Counted from the first letter of the stretch, positions 35,835-44,677 are shown. The stretch: DNA of 64,000 bases from Microcella alkaliphila (GCF_002355395.1 NZ_AP017315.1:2356001-2420000), one strand, 5' to 3'. Numbers and translations are program-made. The notes: generated by a model from the sequence alone, not told the origin.

Positions 35835-37277
35835 ATGCCTGACACGGCAACCGCTGGCACCCCGCAGCTCCTCGTCGAGCTGCGGGGTGTCGGCAAGTCC
35901 TTCGGCGGCACCCCGGTGCTGCGTGACATCGACCTGACCCTCACGCCCGGGAGCGTGCACGCCCTCGTCGGCGAGAACGGCGCGGGAAAGTCGACCCTGT
36001 CGAAGATCATCTCGGGCATCTACACCGCCGACGCCGGGCAACTATTCGTCGACGGAAACCCCGCGCACTTCACCTCCCCGCGCGAGGCCCTCGACCGCGG
36101 CATCGCAACGATTGCCCAAGAGCTGGCACTCGTGCCCGAGCTCACCGTCGCAGAGAACGTCTTCCTCGGACGCGAGCCGCGCACCGCAGGCTGGATCGAC
36201 CGCAAGAAGCTGCGCGCCGAGTTCGTGGCCGTCGCGGAGCGTACAGGCTTCGACCTCGACCCCGACGCCGTCGTGGGCGGCATGCGCACGGCCGACCAGC
36301 AGAAGGTCGAGATCCTTCGCGCTCTCGCCCGGGGTGCCTCGCTCATCATCATGGACGAGCCCACCGCCGCGCTGTCGAACCACGACGCTGAACTGTTGCA
36401 CGGCGTCGTTCGCCAGCTCGCGAACTCCGGGCACACCGTGCTGCTGATCTCGCACTTCCTCACCGAGGTGCTCGAGCTGGCCGACACCGTCACGATCCTG
36501 CGTGACGGACGGCACATCCAAACTTCCAAGGCAGCGGACGAGACGGAATCGAGCCTCATCGAGGGGATGCTCGGCCGCAGTCTAGGCTCCGTCTTCCCCG
36601 ACAAGCCCCCCGTCGACCCCGAGGCCCCCGAGGTGCTGCGCGTCACCGACCTCGTCGCCCCCGGCGTCAACGGCGTCTCACTCAGCGTGCGCGCCGGCGA
36701 GATCGTCGGCCTGGCCGGCCTCGTCGGGGCCGGGCGCAGCGAGATTGCGCACGCGATCTATGGGTCGGCGCCCCGCGCATCCGGCGTGGTCGAAATCGAC
36801 GGTATTACCTGCCCCGCCGACATTCCGCGCGCGCTGAAGAGGGGCATCTTCCTGATCGGGGAGTCGCGCAAAGAGCAGGGCCTCGTGCTCGGCCGACCCA
36901 TTCGTGACAACGTCACCCTGTCGAACATGGCGCAGGTGGCGCCCGGCGGCTGGGTGCGCACCGGCGACGAGCGACGAGCGTCGCGCGGCCTGCTCGAGCG
37001 CGTGACCGTCGCCGGCGACGACCGGCGCGCCGTCTCGGCGCTCTCGGGCGGCAATCAGCAGAAGGTGTTGTTCGGCCGGGCGTTGCAGAAGGCCCGTCGC
37101 CTGCTCATCGCCGACGAGCCGACGCGCGGCGTCGACGTCGAGGAGGTGCTCGGCCTCGCGCACCGCGTGCTCGTCGTGCGGGCCGGACGCGTCGTTGCTG
37201 AACTCACCGGCGACGAGATGACCGAGGAAAACATCATCACGGCGGCGTTCGCCGATCCGACCCCCGTTGGGAGCTGA
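35835..37277 (+). CDS. Sugar-type ABC importer ATPase (RbsA-like, two domains)
   Basis: 480-residue ATPase with two nucleotide-binding domains in one chain. Domain 1: Walker A GENGAGKST (near residue 42), Walker B LIIMDEPTAALS; its signature is degenerate (RTADQQKVEI). Domain 2: Walker A is replaced by GLVGAGRSE as usual in this family, with a clear LSGGNQQKVLFGRAL signature and LLIADEPTRGVDV. It begins 3 bases after the binding-protein stop and ends 5 bases before the permease, so the three genes are one operon. Confidence 0.93.
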   Translation: MPDTATAGTPQLLVELRGVGKSFGGTPVLRDIDLTLTPGSVHALVGENGAGKSTLSKIISGIYTADAGQLFVDGNPAHFTSPREALDRGIATIAQELALVPELTVAENVFLGREPRTAGWIDRKKLRAEFVAVAERTGFDLDPDAVVGGMRTADQQKVEILRALARGASLIIMDEPTAALSNHDAELLHGVVRQLANSGHTVLLISHFLTEVLELADTVTILRDGRHIQTSKAADETESSLIEGMLGRSLGSVFPDKPPVDPEAPEVLRVTDLVAPGVNGVSLSVRAGEIVGLAGLVGAGRSEIAHAIYGSAPRASGVVEIDGITCPADIPRALKRGIFLIGESRKEQGLVLGRPIRDNVTLSNMAQVAPGGWVRTGDERRASRGLLERVTVAGDDRRAVSALSGGNQQKVLFGRALQKARRLLIADEPTRGVDVEEVLGLAHRVLVVRAGRVVAELTGDEMTEENIITAAFADPTPVGS

Positions 37278-37282
37278 CCACC

Positions 37283-38344
37283 ATGAGCATCGACGCCCCC
37301 GAGAAGACGGCACCCGCCGCACCCCCGCCCGCTTCGCGCGGCGGATCGTTCGGCGACAACGCGGATGCTGTGCAGCGGTTCCTGAGGAACGTCCCGTGGC
37401 GCTCGGTCGCGATCGTCGTGCCGTTCCTCCTCGTGTTCATCGCACTGTCGATCGGGAGCCCGGCCTTCCTGTCGGCGCAGAACATCGGCAACGTGTTGGA
37501 CCGGCAGGCCGGAATCCTGATCATTGCCGCGGCCGCCACCCTCGTCCTCATCGCGGGAGGTATCGACCTCTCGGTCGGCGCCACCTACATGTTCACCGCG
37601 GTGGTCTGCGGCACGATCATCGTCCGGGTGGGCGGCGAAACGGGAGCGGCGCTGGGAATCGCCGTGGGCATCCTCGCCGGCCTCGCCATCGGGCTCATCA
37701 ACGGGATCATCAGTACGTATCTGAGGATCAACCCCCTGATCGCCACCCTCGCGATGAGCTTCATCATCCTGGGCGCGACGAAGCTCGTGTCGCAGTTCGG
37801 CAAGGAGGGCGTCGGCCAGATCCGTGTCGACGTGCCCGAGTTCCGGTGGCTCGCGCTGCTTCGCCCCCTCGGGGTGAGCCTGCCCACCTGGATCGCCGCC
37901 GTCGTGCTCATCGTGCTCGGCGTCGTGCTGTGGCGCACCACCTTCGGGCGGTACGTCTACGCCGCTGGCGGTAACGCCGAGGCGGCCAGGCTGGCGGGTA
38001 TTCGCATCAACGTGGTGCGCATCGCGACGTTCGCGCTGGCGGGGACTGCCGCGGGCCTCGCCGGAGTCATCGACCTGGCGCGGACCCCCTCGGTGCCCGA
38101 GAACGATGCGATCGCGACAACGCTGACCTTCACGGTGCTCGCCGGCATCGTCGTCGGTGGCACCTCGATCCTCGGCGGCGCGGGCGCCGTCTGGCGCACC
38201 GTGCTCGGCATCCTGTTCATCGCCATGCTCTACAACGGGTTCACCCTGCTGCGTATTGACCCGCTGTTCCAGGGCATCGCGCTCGGGGTCATCATCCTCG
38301 TGGCTGTCGGCTTCGACGCCTGGTCGAGGACCCGCAGGAGGTAA
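37283..38344 (+). CDS. Sugar-type ABC importer permease (RbsC-like)
   Basis: 353-residue integral membrane protein with a cytosolic N-terminus (about 50 residues) and eight to ten helices. Family marks: AGGIDLSVGATYMFTA, NPLIATLAMSFIILGATKLV, GRYVYAAGGNAEAARLAGI and GGTSILGGAGAVWRTVLG, the last being the coupling region. It completes the binding protein-ATPase-permease operon. Two strong hairpins directly after the stop end the transcript. A single permease gene implies a homodimer. Confidence 0.92.
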   Translation: MSIDAPEKTAPAAPPPASRGGSFGDNADAVQRFLRNVPWRSVAIVVPFLLVFIALSIGSPAFLSAQNIGNVLDRQAGILIIAAAATLVLIAGGIDLSVGATYMFTAVVCGTIIVRVGGETGAALGIAVGILAGLAIGLINGIISTYLRINPLIATLAMSFIILGATKLVSQFGKEGVGQIRVDVPEFRWLALLRPLGVSLPTWIAAVVLIVLGVVLWRTTFGRYVYAAGGNAEAARLAGIRINVVRIATFALAGTAAGLAGVIDLARTPSVPENDAIATTLTFTVLAGIVVGGTSILGGAGAVWRTVLGILFIAMLYNGFTLLRIDPLFQGIALGVIILVAVGFDAWSRTRRR

Positions 38345-38349
38345 AGACC

Positions 38350-38376
38350 CCGGCCCCGCGGGTGGTGCGGGGCCGG
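38350..38376 (+). terminator. Terminator 1 of the importer operon
   Basis: CCGGCCCCGC and GCGGGGCCGG form a perfect 10-bp stem around the loop GGGTGGT, 5 bases after the permease stop. Confidence 0.75.
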
Positions 38377-38384
38377 ACCGAGTT

Positions 38385-38417
38385 ACGGGGTCGGCGCGGG
38401 TGGTGCGCCGACCCCGT
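38385..38417 (+). terminator. Terminator 2 of the importer operon
   Basis: ACGGGGTCGGCGC and GCGCCGACCCCGT form a perfect 13-bp stem around the same loop GGGTGGT, followed by TTTC. Two successive hairpins with identical loops are unusual. Confidence 0.8.
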
Positions 38418-38439
38418 TTCTGCGTGTGCGCGGGGAGTG

Positions 38440-38822
38440 CCGGATGCGCGGCCCCGCCGCCGAGGCCCGTCAGGGATGCGCGGCCCTGCTGCCGAGGCGC
38501 GTCGGGCGCGCCAGCCTGCCGCCGAGGCACGTCGTGTCGCGTCGCCCCGGTTCACCGACCGCCACGCCGCAGCGCGAACGGCGTGTCCGCCGCGTCAGCG
38601 GGACTTCGCGACACGCGGGTCGGAGGGCGCAGCACCCGGCGCGCCGCCTCGCTGCGCCAACCTCGCGGACATCCGGTGGCGTCGAATGCGCGGGATGCGC
38701 AGACCAGCTCCAGGGATGCGCGGGATGCGCAGGCCAGCTCCAGGGATTCACGGCCCTGCCGCCAAGGCGCGTCGGGCGCGCGCCACGCCAGCCGCCCACG
38801 CCGCGCACGGCGCCGGGACACG
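38440..38822. repeat. Repeat-rich non-coding gap
   Basis: Holds two 30-bp tandem copies (38684-38713 and 38714-38743) that differ in two bases, with GGATGCGC repeated inside each. A second unit, GGCCCTGCCGCCGAGGCGCG with variants, occurs at about 38460, 38482, 38515 and 38752. GTGTCCGC...GTCAGC at 38583 resembles the palindrome arm at 23303. Open frames here are compositional only. Confidence 0.75.
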
Positions 38823-38826
38823 CGAA

Positions 38827-38859
38827 ACGGCGGGTGGCCCCCAGGGGACCACCCGCCGT
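38827..38859 (-). terminator. Terminator after the amidohydrolase
   Basis: ACGGCGGGTGG and CCACCCGCCGT form a perfect 11-bp stem with CCCC/GGGG pairing possible inside the loop, 25 bases past the stop. On the minus strand TTCG follows. Confidence 0.7.
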
Positions 38860-38884
38860 CAGCAGCGGTTGAAGCTGGCGAGCC

Positions 38885-40324
38885 CTACTTCTCCTCGTCG
38901 AGGTACATGTATGGGTTCGCGATCGGCTCGTCTTCGGGCAGGGCAGGGTTCATCCACTCGGCCCAGGCCTCTTCGCCCAGCTCGCCGCGCACGTGCTCGA
39001 CCGAGGCGGCGACGCGGTCGGCGACCGGCTTGAGCGGCAGTCCGATGCGCTCACCGTCGAACTTGACGACCTTGCCGTCAACGACCACGGTGTGCACGTC
39101 GGCGGTTCCCGCCTGGTACACGACGTGGGCGTACGGGTTGAGGATCGGCGTCATCGCGGGCGACTCGTCGTTCTTCAGCAGCACGAGGTCGGCTTTCTTG
39201 CCCACGGTGATCGAGCCGAGCTTGTCGGCCATGCCGAGGGTGTGCGCGCCGCCCATGGTGGCCTGCCAGACGGCGTCTTCCGCTTTCATGCGGTTGACGT
39301 TGACCGTCTCGCCGGCATTGTGCGCCTCGAGGTGGTCACGCGAGCGGAACGACGACAGCGTCGAGCGCATGGCCGAGAAGAAGTCGGCGCTCCACCAGAC
39401 GCTGGTGTCCATCGACAGCGACGCGGTGATGCCGTACTTCTTGGCGACCCACGCCGAGGGGTAACCCTGCCCGGCGCTCTGCTCGCTCTCGGTGGCGACC
39501 GAGATCGTTCCGCCCGTGGCGGCGATCTTGTGATAGCTGTCTGGGCCGAGCGACGACGCGTGTACGTACGTGATCTGGTCCGTCATGAACCCGTGGTCGT
39601 ACATGTACTCGATGTTCGGGTCGCCGTTGACGCCCCACACACCGGCGTGCGTGGTGACGCGCAGACCGAGGTCGCGCGCCGCCTCGAAGGCTCCCTTCTC
39701 GTGGAAGTCGGGGCCCGAGTTGACGTCGAAGGCCACCTGCAGGCCCATCATGTCGGAGGTCGTGAAGTTCTTGACCCAGTTCTGGAAGCCGGGGTCGTTC
39801 ATCCACTCCCACGGCGCACCGAGATAGTTGCCGTAGGCGAGCACGAAGCGCCCGGGGATGCTCTGCAGCGCCTCGACGGCGGCGTCGGCGTAGTCGGGGG
39901 TGCGCAGCGCGTGCGACCAGTCGACCGTGGTGGTGACACCCTGGTCGACCGACTCGAGGGCGCTGAGCTGGTTGCCGGCCGCAATGTCTTCGGCGCGGAA
40001 TACGTGGCCCCAGGTCAGGTAGTAGAAGACGAAGTACTGGCTGAGCGCCCAGTCGCCGCCGTAGCCGCGCAATGCGGTCTGCCACATGTGGCGGTGGGTG
40101 TCGATCATGCCGGGCATCAGGATTCCGCCCTTGGCGTCGATCTCCAGCGTGCCCGCCGGTACCTCGAGGTTGTGTCCAACGCCAGCGATCGTGTCGTCGG
40201 TGATGAGTACGTCGGCGTTTTCGAGTACGCCTGCCGAGTCGACCGTAATCACCGTGGCGTTGCGGAAGACGACGGGTCGTCCGGGCGCGAAGTCGTCGGC
40301 GCGGGGTGCGACGGCATCGGTCAT
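38885..40324 (-). CDS. COG0402-type amidohydrolase / deaminase-like
   Basis: 479-residue TIM-barrel metal hydrolase related to cytosine and triazine deaminases. Beta-sandwich flank (about 15-65, RNATVITVDSAGVLENADVL), metal HxH at His77/His79 (MIDTHRHMWQ), further ligands His226 (THAGVW), His255 (YVHASSLG) and Asp306 (SMDTSVWW). The glutamate that follows the third His in classical deaminases (HxxE) is missing here (HAGV). The C-terminus completes the sandwich (ITVGKKADLVLL). Start at ATG 40324 with GGAGGA before it. Downstream of the bicupin-SDR pair on the same strand, 244 bp away, with its own palindrome upstream. Substrate unknown; C-N hydrolysis or deamination is inferred. Confidence 0.87.
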   Translation of the reverse strand: MTDAVAPRADDFAPGRPVVFRNATVITVDSAGVLENADVLITDDTIAGVGHNLEVPAGTLEIDAKGGILMPGMIDTHRHMWQTALRGYGGDWALSQYFVFYYLTWGHVFRAEDIAAGNQLSALESVDQGVTTTVDWSHALRTPDYADAAVEALQSIPGRFVLAYGNYLGAPWEWMNDPGFQNWVKNFTTSDMMGLQVAFDVNSGPDFHEKGAFEAARDLGLRVTTHAGVWGVNGDPNIEYMYDHGFMTDQITYVHASSLGPDSYHKIAATGGTISVATESEQSAGQGYPSAWVAKKYGITASLSMDTSVWWSADFFSAMRSTLSSFRSRDHLEAHNAGETVNVNRMKAEDAVWQATMGGAHTLGMADKLGSITVGKKADLVLLKNDESPAMTPILNPYAHVVYQAGTADVHTVVVDGKVVKFDGERIGLPLKPVADRVAASVEHVRGELGEEAWAEWMNPALPEDEPIANPYMYLDEEK

Positions 40325-40356
40325 GAGTTCCTCCTCGTTGAGCAATTCAATAAAGG

Positions 40357-40372
40357 TGTACGACTGTGTACA
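40357..40372. promoter_or_regulatory. Palindrome upstream of the amidohydrolase
   Basis: TGTAC-GACTGT-GTACA, 33 bases before the start codon. A candidate operator, different from the TGTTyA-type sites. The rest of the SDR-amidohydrolase gap holds only the 40489 hairpin. Confidence 0.4.
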
Positions 40373-40488
40373 GCCAGAGTGAAATACTAACGCCGTCGCG
40401 ACCGATATATCCAGTCGTATCGACTTTTCTCCGCCGAGAGGATGCCCAGAATGCGGCGGCGCGCGCTCCGGTCGCCGCCTTAACGGCC

Positions 40489-40525
40489 GCATCCCTCGCC
40501 GTGGTGGCTCACAGACGAGGGATGC
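40489..40525 (-). terminator. Hairpin after the SDR gene
   Basis: GCATCCCTCG and CGAGGGATGC form a perfect 10-bp stem with a 17-base loop, 44 bases past the SDR stop. No T-run. Confidence 0.5.
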
Positions 40526-40568
40526 TGGGCTCGCGTCCCAGCCGAACGGTTGCGGGGAGCGCGAACGG

Positions 40569-41273
40569 CTAGGTGAGGCGCCAGCCGCGGTCGACGTAGA
40601 GGCTGGTGCCCGAGACGCCGCGATTGTTCAACAGGAACATGGTCGCGTCGACGATGTCGGCCGTGGTGGCGAGCTTGCCGCCGGGCGTGCGCGACTCGTA
40701 GGCCTCGATGACGCCGGCGGGCTTGTCTGCCCAGAACGGGGTGTCGCCGATGATGCCGGGGTGCAGGGCGTTGACGCGCATCGGGGCGAGTTCGAGGGCC
40801 ATCGAGTGCACGAGGCCTTCGACGCCGCCATTGATGGTGGCGACGGTCGTCGAGCCGGGGTACGGCGCGTCTTTCGCGCGACCGCCGAAGAGAACGATGC
40901 CGGTGTCGACGGTCGGCTCGAGCCGGTCGAGAAGCGTGTGCACGACCTCGGTGTAGCCCACGAGCTTCAGGGTGACGAGGCGCCGGGCGCGGGCGATGTT
41001 GTACTCGCGCACGCTGTTCGCGTCGCGCTCGATGGCCGCGAGGACGAGTCCGTGGATCTGACCGCAGGGCTTCAGCGCCTCGACGATCGTCTCGGGCTCG
41101 GAGATGTCGAGGGCAAGGCCCGTCGCGTTCGGGCCGATGGATGCGGCGATCTCGGTCGTGCGCTCAACGTCACGGCCCGTAAGCAACACATTGTCACCGC
41201 GGGCGACGACGGTCTTGGCGATCTCGAGGCCGATGCCGGAGGTGCCTCCGATGACGGCGATCGTGCGGGTCAT
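40569..41273 (-). CDS. SDR-fold protein without the catalytic Tyr-Lys
   Basis: 234-residue Rossmann-fold protein of the short-chain dehydrogenase family. The cofactor motif is intact (IAVIGGTSGIGLEIAK, residues 5-20) and GRD follows strand 2, which suggests NADP. The active site is not standard: where YxxxK is expected the sequence reads TVATINGGVEGL (residues 143-154), so Tyr is replaced by Val and Lys by Asn, and the NxAG motif is VLAAIERD. It may bind a nucleotide as a regulator or use other residues. Its start overlaps the bicupin stop (ATGA), so the two are made together. Confidence 0.82.
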   Translation of the reverse strand: MTRTIAVIGGTSGIGLEIAKTVVARGDNVLLTGRDVERTTEIAASIGPNATGLALDISEPETIVEALKPCGQIHGLVLAAIERDANSVREYNIARARRLVTLKLVGYTEVVHTLLDRLEPTVDTGIVLFGGRAKDAPYPGSTTVATINGGVEGLVHSMALELAPMRVNALHPGIIGDTPFWADKPAGVIEAYESRTPGGKLATTADIVDATMFLLNNRGVSGTSLYVDRGWRLT

Positions 41274-42166
41274 TGCTCCTCCTTGAGCTTGTCGGCGAGG
41301 TACTCCCAGTCGCGAGAGAACCGGTAGGCGTGGCGGGCGGGCATCTGCGGCGCCTGCGTTTCGAGCCAGCGCACTTCGGCACCGACGGCCTCGAACGAGT
41401 GCACGCAGCCGACGCCGGCCCAGGCGATGTCGCCGGGCACCAGGCGGTAGTGGTCGCCGTCAAAGGTGGCGTCGACTTCGCCGTCGAGGATCAGGTAGAC
41501 CTCCTCCAGCGGGTGGTCGTGCGGGCCGGCCTTGCCGGTCGGCTCGTACTGCACCATGAACATCGACCCGCTCGTGGCCCCGAGGTCGGAGTCGACCATC
41601 ATCTTGAGGGTGATGCCGCTGTAGACGAGCAGGGCGGTGCGCATGCTGGCCGACACCGCGAGCAGCTCTTGCGACTGCTTGCCCGGGTTCATGTGCTCTT
41701 CCTGGATGTTGCCGAACGAGCGGGTGCGCGGGTCGCGGGCGTCGACCGTGATGGGGTCGACGACGGGTAGGTCGGCGACGCGGTAGGTGTCGAAGCCGTA
41801 CTTCTCGCGCGCTGGCGGCGTGAAGAGGTCGGCCCACACGGCGTCGGTGTCGCCGACTGAGCGCCACGCGTGGGGCACGCCGATCGGCACGACGCCATAG
41901 TCGCCGGCGACGAGGTGCACGGTCGCCTCGGGGGTCGCGATGATGACCTCGCCCTCAAGAACGTGGAACTGCTCTTCGAACGAGTGCACGTGGGTGGGAA
42001 TCTCGCCGCCGGGTGCGAGCTTCGAGACGCCGAAGTCGCTGTGTACGGCGCCGTCGGCGTAGCCGACACCGAGCCACCGGGTGTAGCCGGTCGAGCCGGG
42101 GGCGATGGGGCCGGGGTCGCGGTAGTCCGCGTCAGCGGCCCGACGAACGACGTAGCGTGCGCTCAT
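41270..42166 (-). CDS. Bicupin protein
   Basis: 298-residue protein with two cupin barrels. Cupin 1 (about 40-115) has THVHSFEEQFHVLEGEVII and the second motif VAGDYGVVPIGVPHAW. Cupin 2 (about 200-275) has GPHDHPLEEVYLILDGEVD and VPGDIAWAGVGCVHSFEA. Both keep the HxH...E metal ligands. Length and layout recall ureidoglycine aminohydrolase and related bicupins, but that assignment is not secure; a dioxygenase or isomerase is also possible. It heads the bicupin-SDR unit and is preceded by a perfect 19-bp palindrome at 42208-42226. Confidence 0.82.
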   Translation of the reverse strand: MSARYVVRRAADADYRDPGPIAPGSTGYTRWLGVGYADGAVHSDFGVSKLAPGGEIPTHVHSFEEQFHVLEGEVIIATPEATVHLVAGDYGVVPIGVPHAWRSVGDTDAVWADLFTPPAREKYGFDTYRVADLPVVDPITVDARDPRTRSFGNIQEEHMNPGKQSQELLAVSASMRTALLVYSGITLKMMVDSDLGATSGSMFMVQYEPTGKAGPHDHPLEEVYLILDGEVDATFDGDHYRLVPGDIAWAGVGCVHSFEAVGAEVRWLETQAPQMPARHAYRFSRDWEYLADKLKEEQ

Positions 42167-42207
42167 GGAGCTTCCTCACTCGATGGGCGACGCAGGACCG
42201 CCGCCAT

Positions 42208-42235
42208 TGTTCAGCCTTGCTGAACACAGTGAACA
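42208..42235. promoter_or_regulatory. Palindromic operator candidate before the bicupin gene
   Basis: TGTTCAG-CCTTG-CTGAACA (42208-42226) is a perfect 7-bp-arm palindrome; a further half site TGAACA lies at 42230-42235. It matches the 34592 site as TGTTyA-N7-TrAACA. Confidence 0.6.
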
Positions 42236-42252
42236 GCCGGAGCGGCCACTTG

Positions 42253-43248
42253 TCAAGCCGTGGCGCGCCGCCTCGCCACCTCGTAAAGCGTCACGCTCGC
42301 CGCGATGCCCGCGTTCAGCGACTCGGTCGCCTCTGAGATCGGGATCGAGACAATCGCGTCGCACGTCTCCGCGACCAGTCGCGACAATCCCTTCCCCTCG
42401 CTGCCCACCACGATCACGAGCGGCTGATCGGCAAGCTCAAGCCCTGGAAGCGACACATCGCCGTCGCCGTCGAGGCCCAAGACGAACACGCCCTGCTGCT
42501 TCAGCGCCTTCAGCGTCTGCGTCAGGTTCGCCGCCATCGCCACCGGGGTGCGGGCCGCGGCGCCGGCCGAGGTCTTCCACGCCGATGCGGTCACGCCGAC
42601 GCTGCGACGCTGCGGCACGATCACGCCGTGCCCGCCGAATGCCGCCGTCGAGCGGATGATCGCACCGAGGTTGCGCGGGTCGGTGATGCCGTCGAGCGCG
42701 ATGATCAGTGCCGGCTCGTCGCGGTCGGCAGCGCGCTCAAGCAGATCGTCGGGGTGTGCGTACTCGTACGGCGGCACGCTCAACGCGATGCCCTGGTGCA
42801 CCGAGTCGCCGGTCATGCGGTCGATCTCGGGCCGGGTGACCTCGAGAATCGGCACGCCACGCTTGGTGGCGAGCGAGAGCGCCTCCTTGACCCGGTCATC
42901 CATGTCGATGCGCACCGCGATCGTGAGCGCGGTCGCCGGGATGCGCGCCCGCAGCGCCTCGAGGACGGAATTGCGCCCCGACACCACCTCGGTGTCGCCG
43001 CTCTTCTTCGCCGAGCGGGGACCGCCGCTCGTGCTGGTCGCGGCGTTCGGCTTGCGGCCGCCCGTGCGCGACTTCGCCGCCTCGAGCCGCTCCTTGGCGG
43101 CCTTGCGCTTGCCGGCCGGGTGCCAGCTGCGATCTTCGGCCTTCGGCGTGGGGCCGCGACCCTCGAGCTTCTGGCGACCCTGACCGCCCGAGCCGACGGT
43201 GGCGCCCTTCTTACTCTTGCGGGCGTTGGGGTGTCCGTGCTTAGCCAT
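42253..43248 (-). CDS. rlmB: 23S rRNA (guanosine-2'-O-)-methyltransferase
   Basis: SpoU-family (TrmH) methyltransferase that modifies G2251 of 23S rRNA (E. coli numbering). 331 residues. The first 95 residues form a basic, disordered lead rich in Lys, Gly and Arg, common in actinobacterial homologues. Then the substrate-binding domain ([18 protein letters not shown]) and the SPOUT knot with [31 protein letters not shown] and [21 protein letters not shown]. Start at ATG 43248, inside the last codons of cysS (8-base overlap), with GGAG before it. Confidence 0.93.
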   Translation of the reverse strand: MAKHGHPNARKSKKGATVGSGGQGRQKLEGRGPTPKAEDRSWHPAGKRKAAKERLEAAKSRTGGRKPNAATSTSGGPRSAKKSGDTEVVSGRNSVLEALRARIPATALTIAVRIDMDDRVKEALSLATKRGVPILEVTRPEIDRMTGDSVHQGIALSVPPYEYAHPDDLLERAADRDEPALIIALDGITDPRNLGAIIRSTAAFGGHGVIVPQRRSVGVTASAWKTSAGAAARTPVAMAANLTQTLKALKQQGVFVLGLDGDGDVSLPGLELADQPLVIVVGSEGKGLSRLVAETCDAIVSIPISEATESLNAGIAASVTLYEVARRRATA

Positions 43249-44668
43249 CGAGTCTCCACTCGGTTGAGGTCGCCGTGTCGTCGAGCTGGATGCCGGCGGC
43301 GGAAAGTTCATCGCGAATGCGGTCGGATTCGGCGAAGTCGCGTCTCTCACGAGCAGCGCGGCGCTCCGCGATGCGCGCCGCCACGAGGGCGTCGAGCGCG
43401 CGCTCCGCGGCGCCGCCCGCACGAGACCCGGGATGCTCACCCGCCTCCTCGAATCCCAGCACCGTGACCATCGCGCGGGTCGCGTCGCGGTGGCCGCGCG
43501 CGGTGTCGAGTTCGCCCGCGTCGAGGGCCGTGTTACCGGCGCGGACGGTGTCGTGCAGAACGGCGAGCGCCTGAGGGACGCCGAGGTCGTCGTCGAGGGC
43601 GGCGGCGAAGCGCCCCGGCACGCGGTCGGCGAGAGGGGCGGCGGCCGCGGCGTCGGTGACCGTGTCGCCGAGCGCGGCATCGGCACGCGAGAGAAATGAG
43701 GTGATGCGCTCGCGGGCGGCCTTCGCCTCGTCGAGCGAGGTCGGCGTGTAGTCGATGGTCGAGCGGTAGTGCGCGGAACCCAGCCAGTACCGCACGTCGG
43801 CGGGGTCGTGCTCGGAGAGCAGTTCCGCGGCGAACACCGAGTTGCCGAGCGACTTCGACATCTTCTGTCCGCCGACGCTCACGAGCCCGTTGTGCACCCA
43901 GTGTTGCGCGAACGGGTGACCCGCCGCGCTCGACTGGGCGAGCTCGTTCTCGTGGTGGGGGAAGCGCAGGTCGAGCCCGCCGCCGTGAATGTCGAAGGCC
44001 TCGCCGAGGTACCGGGCGGCCATCGCCGAGCACTCGATGTGCCAGCCGGGGCGACCCCGGCCCCACGGTGACTCCCAGTGGGCACTCGCAGGCTCGTCGG
44101 GCTTGGCGCCCTTCCACAGGGCGAAGTCCCGCGGGTCGCGCTTCGCGCGCGCCGGGGCGTCCGTCGCGTCCTCCATGTCGTCGGGCGACTGTCGGGTCAA
44201 AGCCCCGTAGGTGGGCCAGCTGCGCACGTCGAAGTACACGTCGCCCGAGCCGTCGTGAGCGGGGTACGCGTGCCCACGCGCGATGAGCGCCTCGATGAGG
44301 GCGTGCATCCGGTCGATGGATGCGGTGGCGCGTGGCTCGTACGTCGGCGCGAGAATTCCGAGCGCTCGGTACGCGGCGGTGAACTCGAGTTCGACCCGGT
44401 AGGCCAGAGCCCACCAGCTCTCGGCGTCGTTCGCGTTCGCGAGGATCTTGTCGTCAATGTCGGTCACATTGCGGATGAACGTGACGGTGAGCCCGCGGGC
44501 CACGAACCAGCGGCGCCAGAGGTCGTAGACGAGGGCGCTGCGCAGGTGCCCGATGTGCGGGGCGGACTGCACGGTGGGTCCGCAGACGTACATGCCGACG
44601 CGGCCGGGCTCGCGCGGCGTGAAGTCGACGACGGCCTGCTGGAGGCTGTCGTAGAGGCGGATACTCAC
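43241..44668 (-). CDS. cysS: Cysteinyl-tRNA synthetase
   Basis: Charges tRNA-Cys. 475 residues, class I fold. Zinc-site Cys and HIGH motif lie together in [20 protein letters not shown] (near 28-45), the KMSKS loop is [11 protein letters not shown] (near 265), and the C-terminal helical domain follows. GTG start at 44668; on the minus strand the -10-like TAGGCT lies 6 bases before it, so a leaderless mRNA is likely even though ispDF ends only 9 bases upstream. The order ispDF-cysS-rlmB is common in actinobacteria. Confidence 0.95.
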   Translation of the reverse strand: MSIRLYDSLQQAVVDFTPREPGRVGMYVCGPTVQSAPHIGHLRSALVYDLWRRWFVARGLTVTFIRNVTDIDDKILANANDAESWWALAYRVELEFTAAYRALGILAPTYEPRATASIDRMHALIEALIARGHAYPAHDGSGDVYFDVRSWPTYGALTRQSPDDMEDATDAPARAKRDPRDFALWKGAKPDEPASAHWESPWGRGRPGWHIECSAMAARYLGEAFDIHGGGLDLRFPHHENELAQSSAAGHPFAQHWVHNGLVSVGGQKMSKSLGNSVFAAELLSEHDPADVRYWLGSAHYRSTIDYTPTSLDEAKAARERITSFLSRADAALGDTVTDAAAAAPLADRVPGRFAAALDDDLGVPQALAVLHDTVRAGNTALDAGELDTARGHRDATRAMVTVLGFEEAGEHPGSRAGGAAERALDALVAARIAERRAARERRDFAESDRIRDELSAAGIQLDDTATSTEWRLDG

Positions 44669-44677
44669 CGCGCCAGC

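Noticed and set aside
38683..38750. CRISPR-like array
   Set aside because: Only two 30-bp copies directly abutting, no spacers and no cas genes.
38157..39464. A 435-codon plus-strand frame across the importer end and the gap
   Set aside because: It overlaps the permease and amidohydrolase genes in another frame, is Arg/Pro/Ser-rich and contains the terminators and repeats.
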